The translations under genes and the position numbers were made by a program. A DNA stretch of 64,000 nucleotides, taken from Ignavibacteriales bacterium (GTDB lineage: Bacteria > Bacteroidota > Ignavibacteria > Ignavibacteriales > Melioribacteraceae). This document shows, piece after piece, positions 1 to 9,053 of the stretch. The notes under the pieces are model-generated. The model worked only from the letters and a program-made list of their open reading frames with translations, ran no database searches and was not told the origin of the DNA. The stretch's first letter is position 1. The number at the start of each line of letters is the position of its first letter. Location of the stretch: positions 1-64,000 of the forward strand of contig JACKAA010000002.1 in assembly GCA_020635275.1 (NCBI GenBank), read 5' to 3'.

Positions 1-29
1 CAGATGCTCTACCACTGAGCTACGCGCCC
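1..29 (-). tRNA. tRNA, 5' part only (cut by window edge)
   Basis: Read on the minus strand, the edge carries a 7-nt acceptor strand GGGCGCG, then TA, a D arm GCTC-AGTGGTA-GAGC, A26 and the first bases of the anticodon stem (TCTG). This is a textbook tRNA 5' half. The anticodon lies outside the window, so the amino acid cannot be assigned. Confidence 0.9.
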
Positions 30-225
30 AAAAAATAGAGCTGTAAAGTTAATAACTTTTAATAAAAGATTCCAATTTTTCTTCATTTTTTTAACTCAGA
101 TCACATGTTTAATTTTGCGGGTTTAAATTCGATGATAAATTGTATTAATACTTTTTTTCTGATTTTTACAAAACCTTAATAATTTTTCATTTGTTTAGTT
201 AAGAATTATAGAAAACAAAATTACT

Positions 226-1572
226 ATGAATAAAAATCCGCGTATACTTATTTCTGACGATGATGAAACTTTGTGCTACCTTTTAAAGGAAGAACTATTA
301 AATGAAAATTATTCTGTCGATATAGTTTACGATGGAAAATACGCGATTGAAAAGTTAAAAGAAAGAAATTATGATGTTCTTCTTTTAGATTTAGAAATGC
401 AATTTGTATCCGGAGAAAAAGTACTAAAATTTGTCAAAGAGAACCATCCGAGATTACAAGTAATTGTTTTAACCGCACAATCCGATATGCGCACTGCTAT
501 TGAGTGTATAAAACTTGGAGCATATGATTTTATAAACAAACCCTATGATTTTCAACAGTTATTGTTAACAATTGAACGTGCATTAAATCATAAAGACTTA
601 TTAGAGAAAAATACCATTCTTAGTAAAAAAGTTGAAAAATTTAATGCTGTTGATATTATTGGAAGAAGCGAAAAGATTAGAGAAATTATTCAACTTTCCC
701 AAAGAGCAGCAGCTTCAGATTCTAATATTCTTCTAGAAGGTGAAACTGGAACCGGGAAAGAATTATTTGCTGAATTTATCCATAAACACTCCCAAAGAAA
801 TGATAAACCGCTTGTTGCAATAAATTGTGCTTCTCTGCCCGATCAACTGATGGAAAGTGAACTTTTTGGATATGAAAAAGGTGCGTTTACAGATGCAAAA
901 TCGGCAAAACAAGGTTTAGTAGAAATTGCTGATGGCGGTACTTTATTTTTAGATGAAGTTGGCGAATTAAGCCTTACACTGCAGCCTAAATTATTAAGAT
1001 TTCTTGAAAACGGTGAATTTAGAAGAATTGGAGGTATAACAACTTTATCCTCTAATATTAGAATAATTGCCGCAACTAATAGAAACTTAATGGAATTTGC
1101 TGATCAGAAAAAATTTAGAAGAGATTTACTTTTCCGTTTAAATATAATTACTCTTACAATTCCGCCTTTGGCTGAAAGAGGTAATGATATTTCATTATTA
1201 GCTGAATTTTTTCTCAACCAAAAGTGTTCAATTAATTCACCTAAAACTCTTTCACCTGAGGCAAAAAGTGAATTATTAAATTATGAATTTCCCGGGAATG
1301 TTAGGGAACTTGAACATATTATAGAAAGAGCAATTATTTTTTCTGAAGGTAATATAATTGAACTTAGAGATTTGAACTTACCCAAATTTGGTAAATTATC
1401 TGAATACGAAGAAGGTCCTGATGAAGATATTCTTAAACTTGATGATATTGAAAGGCTGCACATTAGAAAAGCGTTAAATCTGTTTGAATGGAACAGAGAA
1501 AATACAGCAAGAGCTTTAGGTATTAGTCAAAAAACTTTATACACAAAAATCAAAAAATATAGTCTAAAATAA
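226..1572 (+). CDS. NtrC-family sigma-54-dependent response regulator
   Basis: 448 aa with the full three-domain NtrC layout. The receiver (about 5-120) has acidic residues D11-D13, phospho-acceptor D55 and K105 in NKPYDF. The AAA+ sigma-54 activator domain (about 143-380) has Walker A GETGTGKE near 172, the sigma-54 contact loop as GAFTDA (219-224), Walker B TLFLDE and arginine-finger region FRRDLLFRL. A Fis-type helix-turn-helix follows (about 422-443, NRENTARALGISQKTLYTK). Family knowledge says such proteins remodel RNA polymerase-sigma-54 at promoters when phosphorylated. The next gene, a hybrid kinase, starts on the base after this stop codon and is its likely partner. The target genes are not shown by the sequence. 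The pilin genes are possible targets because sigma-54-like motifs lie upstream of them, but that is only inference. Confidence 0.93.
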   Translation: MNKNPRILISDDDETLCYLLKEELLNENYSVDIVYDGKYAIEKLKERNYDVLLLDLEMQFVSGEKVLKFVKENHPRLQVIVLTAQSDMRTAIECIKLGAYDFINKPYDFQQLLLTIERALNHKDLLEKNTILSKKVEKFNAVDIIGRSEKIREIIQLSQRAAASDSNILLEGETGTGKELFAEFIHKHSQRNDKPLVAINCASLPDQLMESELFGYEKGAFTDAKSAKQGLVEIADGGTLFLDEVGELSLTLQPKLLRFLENGEFRRIGGITTLSSNIRIIAATNRNLMEFADQKKFRRDLLFRLNIITLTIPPLAERGNDISLLAEFFLNQKCSINSPKTLSPEAKSELLNYEFPGNVRELEHIIERAIIFSEGNIIELRDLNLPKFGKLSEYEEGPDEDILKLDDIERLHIRKALNLFEWNRENTARALGISQKTLYTKIKKYSLK

Positions 1573-2628
1573 ATGGATTCTTCAGAAAATAATTTTTCAT
1601 CCATTTCGTCCCCTCTAAATAATATTGACAAAGCAGCACATGATTTAAAGAATCTTCTTAATAATGTCATTAATGGTATTGATATTCTTAAAGAGAATTT
1701 AAATGGCAATAATGATCTTATAAAGATTGTTAATCATATTGAAAAAAACTCAGCCCTGGCTTCAGAAATTGTAATGCAGTTAGCATCTAATAATAATATT
1801 TCAGATTATTTAACAAAAATTAATATTTCAAAAACAGTAACTGATGTAGTTAATTTATTTAAAGACTCCAGCAATAACTCTGTAACTTTTCACATTGGAG
1901 AAAATTCAAAACAACTTTTTATTTGTGGAAACTACATTGAATTAAAAAGAGTATTTCTTAATTTGTTTACAAATGCAAAAGAATCATCAGATAAATCTTT
2001 AATTATTAACATTGACATTGAACAGTTTGATGAAGAATTTGTAAAAATTTTGGTTTCCGATAATGGACCAGGCATACCAAATAATAATTTAGCTAAGTTA
2101 TTTGATGAGGGATTTTCTACAAAAGATAAAAAAGAAAATAAAGGATTAGGATTATCAATTGTAAAAAATATTATTGATAAACATCGCGGGAAAATCAAAG
2201 TAAAAAGTAAAGTTAATTATGGAACTGAGTTTGAAATTTTCCTTCCGATTTATTCAGAAAACTTTGATAGCTCAAAAATTGAAAACAGAAAAGTAATAAT
2301 TGCAGAAGATGATGAATTCCAGCGAGAGGTTTTAAGGGATCTGCTTACTTCAATGAAACTTAATGTTTTTACAGCCTCAAATGGAGTAGAAGCTTTAGAA
2401 ATCTATATATCTCAAAAGCCTGATATAATGTTTCTAGATAATTCTATGCCTGGCATGAATGGAATTGAATGTTCGGAGAAGATTAAGGAAATTGATAAGG
2501 ATTCTAAAATTGTTTTATTAACTGGATCAAATTTTAAGGATAGTAGTTTAGAAAACAAAATTACCAAAGTGCTTACAAAACCTTATGATTTTGATTCTAT
2601 AAGGTTTACTCTAAACGAGCTACTCTAA
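1573..2628 (+). CDS. Soluble hybrid histidine kinase with C-terminal receiver
   Basis: 351 aa, with no membrane segment or sensor domain. An N-terminal dimerisation helix has an H-box-like HDLKN with H23 as likely phospho-site. An HATPase_c domain follows (N-box around N130-N134, G1 DNGPGIP near 163, G2 KGLGLSIV near 190). The C-terminal receiver (about 239-351) has EDD at 245-247, acceptor D289 and K336 in LTKPYDF. The start codon directly abuts the stop of the NtrC-type regulator, so the two are almost certainly co-translated and form one two-component pair. With no input domain, the signal probably arrives through the attached receiver or a partner protein. The 3' end overlaps the convergent gene by 9 bp. 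Confidence 0.9.
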   Translation: MDSSENNFSSISSPLNNIDKAAHDLKNLLNNVINGIDILKENLNGNNDLIKIVNHIEKNSALASEIVMQLASNNNISDYLTKINISKTVTDVVNLFKDSSNNSVTFHIGENSKQLFICGNYIELKRVFLNLFTNAKESSDKSLIINIDIEQFDEEFVKILVSDNGPGIPNNNLAKLFDEGFSTKDKKENKGLGLSIVKNIIDKHRGKIKVKSKVNYGTEFEIFLPIYSENFDSSKIENRKVIIAEDDEFQREVLRDLLTSMKLNVFTASNGVEALEIYISQKPDIMFLDNSMPGMNGIECSEKIKEIDKDSKIVLLTGSNFKDSSLENKITKVLTKPYDFDSIRFTLNELL

Positions 2629-3312
2629 TACATCAACCTCACTATTAATTTTAAATTCATTTTTCTTAATATTTTCAATAAAATTATTTAATTCAATTTT
2701 GTCAATATTCAGCATCGATTGCATAATTTTAACAATATCAGCGGCTGCAGTTTCAATAAATTCAACTCTTTTAACAGCAGAATCTTTATTAATTTCTAAT
2801 TGCTCTAATTCCCTTTTTAATGCAGTCACAGATAAATTAATTAACGTTAATGGTTGTTTTATTTCATGATTTGTTTTTTTTACTGTTGCAGAAAAAGTAT
2901 TAATTTTTTCAAGTTCAATTAGCAACTTATTTGTTTCAGAAAACCTAACAGCTGATCTTACCCTTGCCAACAATTCAACTTTATTAAATGGTTTTTTAAT
3001 ATAATCAAAGGCTCCGGAATCAAATCCCTTTTGAATATCCTCAGTTGAATTTAAAGCTGTAACCATAATAACTGGTATATGAGAAGTTTCTTTTTTAGAT
3101 GATATTTCTTTACAAGTTTCAAATCCATCAATACCGGGCATCATAACGTCTAACAAAATTAAATCAGGCGAATCATCTTTTGCTTTCTTAATTCCGGAAG
3201 TTCCATCATAAGCCGTAATTACTTTGTACCCTTCTTTATTCAATCTGTCTTGCAACAGAAAAACATTCCCAGGCTGATCATCAATTACTAAAACTTTTTT
3301 AATATCCATCAT
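2620..3312 (-). CDS. Receiver protein with orphan HisKA-like helical domain
   Basis: 230 aa. A canonical receiver occupies about 5-122 (D11/D12, acceptor D55 in LLDVMMPG, K107 in KKPF). A linker helix and a HisKA-like hairpin follow, with an H-box-like NHEIKQPLT at H149. The protein then ends, with no HATPase domain. It could be a response regulator with a phosphotransfer-type output or a kinase that lost its catalytic domain. The gene overlaps the upstream 1157-aa hybrid kinase by 4 bp (ATGA), which implies translational coupling and a shared phosphorelay. A second possible start one codon in (MDIKK) is equally plausible. Confidence 0.85.
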   Translation of the reverse strand: MMDIKKVLVIDDQPGNVFLLQDRLNKEGYKVITAYDGTSGIKKAKDDSPDLILLDVMMPGIDGFETCKEISSKKETSHIPVIMVTALNSTEDIQKGFDSGAFDYIKKPFNKVELLARVRSAVRFSETNKLLIELEKINTFSATVKKTNHEIKQPLTLINLSVTALKRELEQLEINKDSAVKRVEFIETAAADIVKIMQSMLNIDKIELNNFIENIKKNEFKINSEVDVLE

Positions 3313-6300
3313 GAAATTGTATCAAATATTTGATTTAATTTTCTCTCTAACTGAGCAGTATTTATTGGTTTAGTTATAAGTCCGTTAAAACCGTTTTTTT
3401 CAATAATATCTCTATCAGATAACATTGCGTAAGCAGTAAGTGCATAAACATTAAGATCTTTATATTTTTCTCTTATTTTTTTGATAGTTTGAAAACCATC
3501 CATTTGCGGCATCATTATGTCTAATAGTACTAAATCCGGAATTTCCTCGTTTAGGTATTCAAGACATTCAACGCCATTTGTTGCAAAACTTGGCTGATAA
3601 CCAAGTGCTTCAACTATTTCTCCAATTGTAAATCTTGCATCGTAATTATCATCAACAACTAAAACCTTTATCTTATTTTCAACTGAAGTATTTTTATGAA
3701 TATTACTTTGTTTAACATGCTCACCAATTGTAATATTTTTATCAATTTCAAATGCAGTATTATCAATTAATTCAATTCTGTCTTTAATTATCTTCAGTAC
3801 ATCCAATGGATGATATTGACTGAGTAATGTATTTTCTATTAAGCTATTATCAAAATATTTTTGCTCTTCGTGGTCTTCAAATTTTTCAAGATATGCTAAA
3901 ATTGGAATTCCTTTTGTGTATGGATCATCATTTAATTCCGTCAATATTTTAAAGGATTCAATATTCTTGTCAAATAAATTAATTATGATAATGTCAGGCT
4001 CATTTCTCTTTGTAAAATTTACTACTGAGTTCTTTCCATTTGTCTGATAAATTTTCAATTCATCATTTATTAATGCATTTTCAATTTCTAAATATATTTT
4101 ATCTTCCATTATAAAAAGCAGTTTTCTAAATTTTATACTTTGTAACTGCTCTATATTTTCAATGGCTTTATGTATGTTTTCTCGGCTAAGCTTTTCTGAA
4201 TAATACTCAAAAACATTTAGTCCCAAACCGCAATTAGCTTCTTCATCCATATTGACTATAACCGTTGGAATATTAGATATGGCAGAATTTGATTTTAATT
4301 CATATAAAAATTTCCAACCATTCTTGTTATTAAACAGTATATCAAGAATTATAATTTGAGGATTTATTGATTCAATCACTTCACAACTAATTTGGTACGA
4401 GTTTTTTACTTCAACTATTATGTTGTGGGTTTTTAAATAATCACTTATAAGTTTAATTGATTCTTTTCCATCAGATACAATTAAAGCTTTTATGCTATCC
4501 GGCTTATTATCTTTTAAACTTTTTTCAATTTTTTCTGAAATGATATCTGGAATTTTTACTAAGAATTTTGAACCTTTTGATAATTTACTTTCAACATTAA
4601 TTGTTCCGTTCAATAATTCAGTATATCTTTTACAGATAGCTAAGCCTAAACCAGTTCCGCTAAACTTTCTATTTAAATTTGCATCTGCTTGTCTAAATTC
4701 TTCAAATATAATTTTACTGTCTTCTTCCGAAATACCCGGCCCGGTATCTTCAACCATAAATTCAAGATCATTATTAATAATATCTAACTTAAGTTTTATA
4801 TATCCCTTTTCGGTAAATTTTGCAGCATTGCCGACCAGGTTATAAATAATTTGTTCGAACTTTTTTATATCAGTATAAATTTCGTAATCAAATTGTTTTG
4901 GCGATTCAACAATAAACTCAATTTCTCTTTCAAAAAACAGTGGAGCTACATATGATTGAATTTCATTCAATAATTCGCTTAGTTTTATTTTTGATTTTAC
5001 GACTTGGCTAATTCCCGATTCCAATTTTGAATATTCTAAAATATTTTCGATAAGGGTTAATAATTTTTTTCCGCTGCTTAAAACAACGTTCAGTCTTTCT
5101 CTGGTTTTAGGAGAAGTTGATTCATCTTTTAATATTAATTCTGTTAATCCTAATATTGAATTCTGAGGAGTTCTTAGCTCATGAGACATGTTAGCTAAAA
5201 ATTGCGATTTTAATTTTTCAGATTCAACTGCTTTTGAAGTTTGAATTTCTAACTGCTTACTGCCATCTTTAAGCTTCTCATGTAGTTTTAACAGTTCGGC
5301 ATTTTTATCTGTAATTTCAATATTTTGTTCCTGATAAGCTTTATTAAGATTTTGTAATTCATTTACCAATTTCTTTAAATCTGACAACCCTTTACCATTT
5401 GCTAAACCGATTGCTAATTGATCTTTAATTTTATCAAGATAAGTTTTAATATCAACAGAAGGGTTGTTAACAGAAGCTAGCTCTAAAATTGCCAGAATTT
5501 CATTGTTATAAAAAATAGGTAAAATGTATAAATAATTTATTCTTAAGTCTGTAATTCCGGTTTTAATTATTGGATGATTTTCAGTAAATCTTATTTCAAT
5601 TAATTCTTTTTTATCTTTAGCTTTTTTATATAAACTGTATTCATCAACTACTTGTTTATTAGCGTTAGTAATACCAATAAGTGCAAAGGGAATTAATTCG
5701 TTGTTATCATATAAATAGAATGCTCCAACATCCACATTTGTAAGATTTATAATTTTCTGAAGAGTTGCCTTGCCTATTTCTTCCAAACTAGGATTTTTAT
5801 TAATTAAAGAAATAAATTCAGAATATTCTTTTTCAGCTAAATCTCTTTTCTCAATTTCATCAAGCATATTATTGAAAGCATTTCCTAATTCACCGATTTC
5901 ATCCTGAGTAATAATTTTTACCCGCTTTTTAAAATTGCCTGAAGCAATACTTTTTAGTCCTGCCGTTATATATTCAATTTGATTTCTAAATTTTGTAGTA
6001 AATACAAAATGAAAAATTATAGTTAAAAATATTCCTGAAATGACAATTATTGCTGTAACTAAATTCATTGTATCTTTAAAGGCTGAAGCCTCTTTGGATA
6101 AGCTGAATATTAAAAAGTCAATTTTGTTTGATAACACACTTGACTGTGGAGAATAATGAGTTGCAGAAAAATCAACTTCATTAATTGATTCATGTACCAA
6201 CTCAAAATTATTTTTGGATTTTAGTTCTCTTGTTACCTTACTTAAATTTGGTAAGTAATATTGATTTTCAATACTGTTTGTAAATTTTGAAACAACATTT

Positions 6301-6782
6301 CCTTCAATAAATGCAATTTCTGATCTTATTTTTTCTGAAAAAGTATTTAGGATTTCATTGTTAATTTGTCTTCCATAATATTTATTTTTCTTTTGATCTT
6401 TTATATTACGGACAATTAAATTTGTATTGTACTTTAGAAACTCTGAGATCGTTTTTACTTCTGTATATATTTTTACATCATTTTTAACATATACTTTTTC
6501 TTTTATAATTAATGAATCTTCCTGAGTTTCAATAATAAAATCTAATCCATATTGATCAATATCATTATTCCTTGATTTGGAATATTCATGATACTCTGAA
6601 TCAATATTTTCAATAAATTCTTGTAAAACAAAAATAAAATCATTTGCAGAATTTATAAGAGCTTTGGATTGTTGTTTTTGTAGAAGTTGCTGGGCTAATG
6701 TATGATATATAAATGCTGATGTAACTGATACGAAAGTAATTATTAGAAATGTGAGAAGAAATAACTTAGCATTTATTTTCAT
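3309..6782 (-). CDS. Membrane-bound hybrid sensor histidine kinase, three receiver modules
   Basis: 1157 aa. An N-terminal membrane helix (7-25), a periplasmic sensor region of about 210 residues and a second helix (241-262) lead into HAMP (about 262-318). GAF-like (320-465), coiled coil (465-520) and HisKA follow, with H534 in MSHELRTPQ. HATPase_c has N652 and DTGPGI near 679. Three receiver-like modules end the protein. The first (765-880) keeps an aspartate at 814 but has a poor acidic pocket. The second (885-1000) has Asn where the acceptor Asp should be (IIINLFDKN) and looks dead. The third (1037-1155) is complete: D1044/D1045, D1088, K1138. Such kinases relay phosphate from His to Asp in response to an envelope or redox signal, which is unknown here. 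It is translationally coupled to the 230-aa receiver protein and lies just past the terminator of the filament operon. Confidence 0.92.
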   Translation of the reverse strand: MKINAKLFLLTFLIITFVSVTSAFIYHTLAQQLLQKQQSKALINSANDFIFVLQEFIENIDSEYHEYSKSRNNDIDQYGLDFIIETQEDSLIIKEKVYVKNDVKIYTEVKTISEFLKYNTNLIVRNIKDQKKNKYYGRQINNEILNTFSEKIRSEIAFIEGNVVSKFTNSIENQYYLPNLSKVTRELKSKNNFELVHESINEVDFSATHYSPQSSVLSNKIDFLIFSLSKEASAFKDTMNLVTAIIVISGIFLTIIFHFVFTTKFRNQIEYITAGLKSIASGNFKKRVKIITQDEIGELGNAFNNMLDEIEKRDLAEKEYSEFISLINKNPSLEEIGKATLQKIINLTNVDVGAFYLYDNNELIPFALIGITNANKQVVDEYSLYKKAKDKKELIEIRFTENHPIIKTGITDLRINYLYILPIFYNNEILAILELASVNNPSVDIKTYLDKIKDQLAIGLANGKGLSDLKKLVNELQNLNKAYQEQNIEITDKNAELLKLHEKLKDGSKQLEIQTSKAVESEKLKSQFLANMSHELRTPQNSILGLTELILKDESTSPKTRERLNVVLSSGKKLLTLIENILEYSKLESGISQVVKSKIKLSELLNEIQSYVAPLFFEREIEFIVESPKQFDYEIYTDIKKFEQIIYNLVGNAAKFTEKGYIKLKLDIINNDLEFMVEDTGPGISEEDSKIIFEEFRQADANLNRKFSGTGLGLAICKRYTELLNGTINVESKLSKGSKFLVKIPDIISEKIEKSLKDNKPDSIKALIVSDGKESIKLISDYLKTHNIIVEVKNSYQISCEVIESINPQIIILDILFNNKNGWKFLYELKSNSAISNIPTVIVNMDEEANCGLGLNVFEYYSEKLSRENIHKAIENIEQLQSIKFRKLLFIMEDKIYLEIENALINDELKIYQTNGKNSVVNFTKRNEPDIIIINLFDKNIESFKILTELNDDPYTKGIPILAYLEKFEDHEEQKYFDNSLIENTLLSQYHPLDVLKIIKDRIELIDNTAFEIDKNITIGEHVKQSNIHKNTSVENKIKVLVVDDNYDARFTIGEIVEALGYQPSFATNGVECLEYLNEEIPDLVLLDIMMPQMDGFQTIKKIREKYKDLNVYALTAYAMLSDRDIIEKNGFNGLITKPINTAQLERKLNQIFDTIS

Positions 6783-6830
6783 TTTTAATTTGTTGGATGT
6801 TTATCATAATAAATTTTCGATATGAAAAAT

Positions 6831-6868
6831 AAATCACCTAACCAAATTTTAATCTGATTAGGTGATTT
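6831..6868 (-). terminator. Rho-independent terminator of the type IV filament operon
   Basis: An 11-bp perfect inverted repeat AAATCACCTAA / TTAGGTGATTT (arms 6831-6841 and 6858-6868) has a 16-nt loop. Read on the minus strand it is followed by TATTTTTC. It lies 25 bp past the secretin stop and before the hybrid kinase start, separating the two operons. Confidence 0.8.
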
Positions 6869-6892
6869 TAATAACCTCAATAGATTCCTTGA

Positions 6893-8146
6893 TTATTTAT
6901 CTTCCATTCCTTTAACGTTTTCTTCTTCTCTAAATGGTTTGATTTTATATTTTGCAAATTTTTCATGATCTTCAATTATCTGACTATCAATCTCATTCTT
7001 TTTAGCTTGAGTAACTCTTTCTTTTAACGTTGGAACTAATTCAACTTGTAATAAAATAATTACTTCTTTTTTACTTATTTGCAATTTATCATAACCGGTT
7101 AAATATCTTATTCCAAATACCCACCAAGGTAAGTCTTTAAGGAAAGGAATACCTTGTCTAACATTAACTTCTTCATTTATAAACAAACCGCCAATTACTT
7201 TCTCTTCACCAGAAAGCATTAGTAAATCTGTTGTTACCATTGTCTTTTTAATTTCAGTAGTTATTTCACCGGGAATTGCAGAGCTTCTTTCAGCAGCAAT
7301 TTTTAACAGAATGTAATCTTGTTTATCTTCATTATAAATGTAAGGTGTAACTTCTATAATTGTACCGGTTGAGTAAAATACATCAATAACGTTTCCAGCA
7401 AAGTCTCTTTGTTTTATGGAAATATCAGAACCAATCTGGATTTTACCTTTCATCTTATCTCGAACTGTAACTTTTGGTCTTGCAATTACTTCACCTAAGT
7501 TTTCTGATTCGAAAAATTTGAAAACTCCTTCAACCGTTCCTGACCAGTCACCAGACGTAAACTCACTTAAACCGTTTGCTAAAAATTCAGGTGGATTTTG
7601 CTGTTCTTGTGTACTTGCAGCTTCATCTTGCGCTTCAGTAAATGATCTTAAATTACTTCCCAATGTAACTCCTGAGCTTGACATCAACCATTCCCAGTTA
7701 ATACCGCGTTCGCGTAATTCTGAAACGTCAGCTTCAAAAAATACAGCAGAAATTTTAACTTCTCTTGAATCTAATGATGCGTAGGTTTCTTCAGTTAAAC
7801 CTTTAGCTTCTGTCATTTTCTTTCTGACAACAATAACATTTTCTTTTTCTTCAAATTCTAAGTTATTATATTGGACAATTATTACTAAAGCCTTCATATA
7901 TGGAAGCTTATTAATTTCAACGCCAATTGGAGAAGTTAGTCCGGCAGTACTTACAATTTTTTTACCAGATCTTCTTTCACTAATTTGACTTAGTGCCTCA
8001 ATCGCTTTATCAAATGGCGTATATTCAGCAACTGAAACAAGTTCATCCGGATTTACAAATTCATTAAGATTTTTTTCCAAATTTCTTTGTCCAAAAATTG
8101 GAGTTGAAAAAAGAAATATTGCGAATATTATAATTAGCTTTTTCAT
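6893..8146 (-). CDS. Small secretin (PilQ/GspD-like outer-membrane channel)
   Basis: 417 aa from the ATG at 8146. An ATG at 8194 exists in frame, but it would put 16 extra residues before an obvious signal peptide (MKKLIIIFAIFLFSTPIFGQ) and overlap the upstream gene. An N0/STN-like domain (about 35-110) contains the PFDKAIEALSQIS and INKLPYMKALVIIV strands. The secretin domain (about 230-400) has VIARPKVTVRDK, the GTIIEVTPYI strand and the hallmark region VIGGLFINEEVNVRQGIPFLKDLP. Secretins form the outer-membrane pore for type IV pili or type II secretion. This one is much shorter than typical PilQ (around 700 aa), with no AMIN domains and few N-domains. It is the last gene of the filament operon and starts 1 bp after the PilO-like stop. 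Confidence 0.88.
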   Translation of the reverse strand: MKKLIIIFAIFLFSTPIFGQRNLEKNLNEFVNPDELVSVAEYTPFDKAIEALSQISERRSGKKIVSTAGLTSPIGVEINKLPYMKALVIIVQYNNLEFEEKENVIVVRKKMTEAKGLTEETYASLDSREVKISAVFFEADVSELRERGINWEWLMSSSGVTLGSNLRSFTEAQDEAASTQEQQNPPEFLANGLSEFTSGDWSGTVEGVFKFFESENLGEVIARPKVTVRDKMKGKIQIGSDISIKQRDFAGNVIDVFYSTGTIIEVTPYIYNEDKQDYILLKIAAERSSAIPGEITTEIKKTMVTTDLLMLSGEEKVIGGLFINEEVNVRQGIPFLKDLPWWVFGIRYLTGYDKLQISKKEVIILLQVELVPTLKERVTQAKKNEIDSQIIEDHEKFAKYKIKPFREEENVKGMEDK

Positions 8147-8147
8147 G

Positions 8148-9053
8148 TTATTTACTCGTAAGTTTTTTATCATTTTCTGATGTATTTTGTTCAAGTTTTA
8201 ATGTAACTTTTTCAATTACTCCGCCTTTATTAAGTACGAACTTTACTTCATTAGTAGTAAAATCTATTTTTGTTAAATAACCCAAGTAAACTTCGTCTCC
8301 TTCCCAAAGCAAATGAGTGTTACCTTTAGAATCTGCTACATAAGCACCATCGGGAATTAACGCTAAAAGTTGAGCAGTTTGAACATCTAATAAATTGTCA
8401 GTATTTGGTGGAATTTCTTCTCTTATTAGCGGATAGAAAATGTTATATAACGGATTACTATTTAGTCTATTTTCTTTGTATTTAGCTGAAGCAAATTGAT
8501 CATCATTTGAATAGTAAACCATTACTTCAAAGTTGTAATTAACTAAATAGTGTGCAATTCCTTCATCGTCTACTTCAACAAAATTAGTGAGATCACCTTT
8601 TAGAACTTTTTTCAATTCTTTACTTTGTTCAATTGCATATACTAACCTGAACAAATCATTAAAATCAGCGGTTCCTTTTATATTATATATAAAACTGAGA
8701 AAGTCTGAAACTTCGCCGGGACCTTTGAATTCAACGTTAACAAAAGAATTTTCAGAAAAGTTAGCACTAACTTCATTAACAAATTTGAAGAAATTTGACT
8801 GAGCAATATTAACGGGAATAATATACTTTCTTAATGCAAGAATTGAATCCAACTCAGCAACTTTATTTTTAAGATCAGTAAGTTGAAGCTGTAAATCCTC
8901 GGTATTCTGTGCATTAATTTTTAAACTATTTAATTCCTTTTGATTTTCTTCAATATCTCCGGCTTGTAAATAGTAAGTATATACACTACCGCTTATTGCT
9001 ATTATTACAAGTATCGCTAAGAGTAATAATGTACTTAATGTTTTACGGTTCAT
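8148..9053 (-). CDS. PilO-like pilus assembly protein with PilP-like C-terminus
   Basis: 301 aa. A short cytoplasmic N-terminus, one membrane helix (about 7-27) and a periplasmic coiled coil (about 30-75) precede a ferredoxin-like PilO core (about 80-185). The last about 85 residues (LLALIPDGAYVADSKGNTHLLWEGDEVYLGYLTKID) look like the small beta domain of PilP/GspC, which docks the secretin. Family knowledge makes this the periplasmic bridge between the inner-membrane PilM/N complex and the secretin. It overlaps the PilM/N gene by 11 bp and is followed at once by the secretin gene, as expected. The PilO assignment is fairly secure. The PilP fusion is inferred from position and fold pattern only. 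Confidence 0.75.
   Translation of the reverse strand: MNRKTLSTLLLLAILVIIAISGSVYTYYLQAGDIEENQKELNSLKINAQNTEDLQLQLTDLKNKVAELDSILALRKYIIPVNIAQSNFFKFVNEVSANFSENSFVNVEFKGPGEVSDFLSFIYNIKGTADFNDLFRLVYAIEQSKELKKVLKGDLTNFVEVDDEGIAHYLVNYNFEVMVYYSNDDQFASAKYKENRLNSNPLYNIFYPLIREEIPPNTDNLLDVQTAQLLALIPDGAYVADSKGNTHLLWEGDEVYLGYLTKIDFTTNEVKFVLNKGGVIEKVTLKLEQNTSENDKKLTSK

Noticed and set aside
219..1572. GAFTDA in place of GAFTGA in the NtrC-type regulator as a sign of loss of sigma-54 contact
   Set aside because: The GAFTDA variant is known in functional members of this family and all other catalytic motifs are intact.
8147..8194. Upstream ATG start of the secretin gene at 8194
   Set aside because: It would overlap the preceding gene by 47 bp and place a hydrophilic segment before a clear signal peptide that begins at the ATG at 8146.
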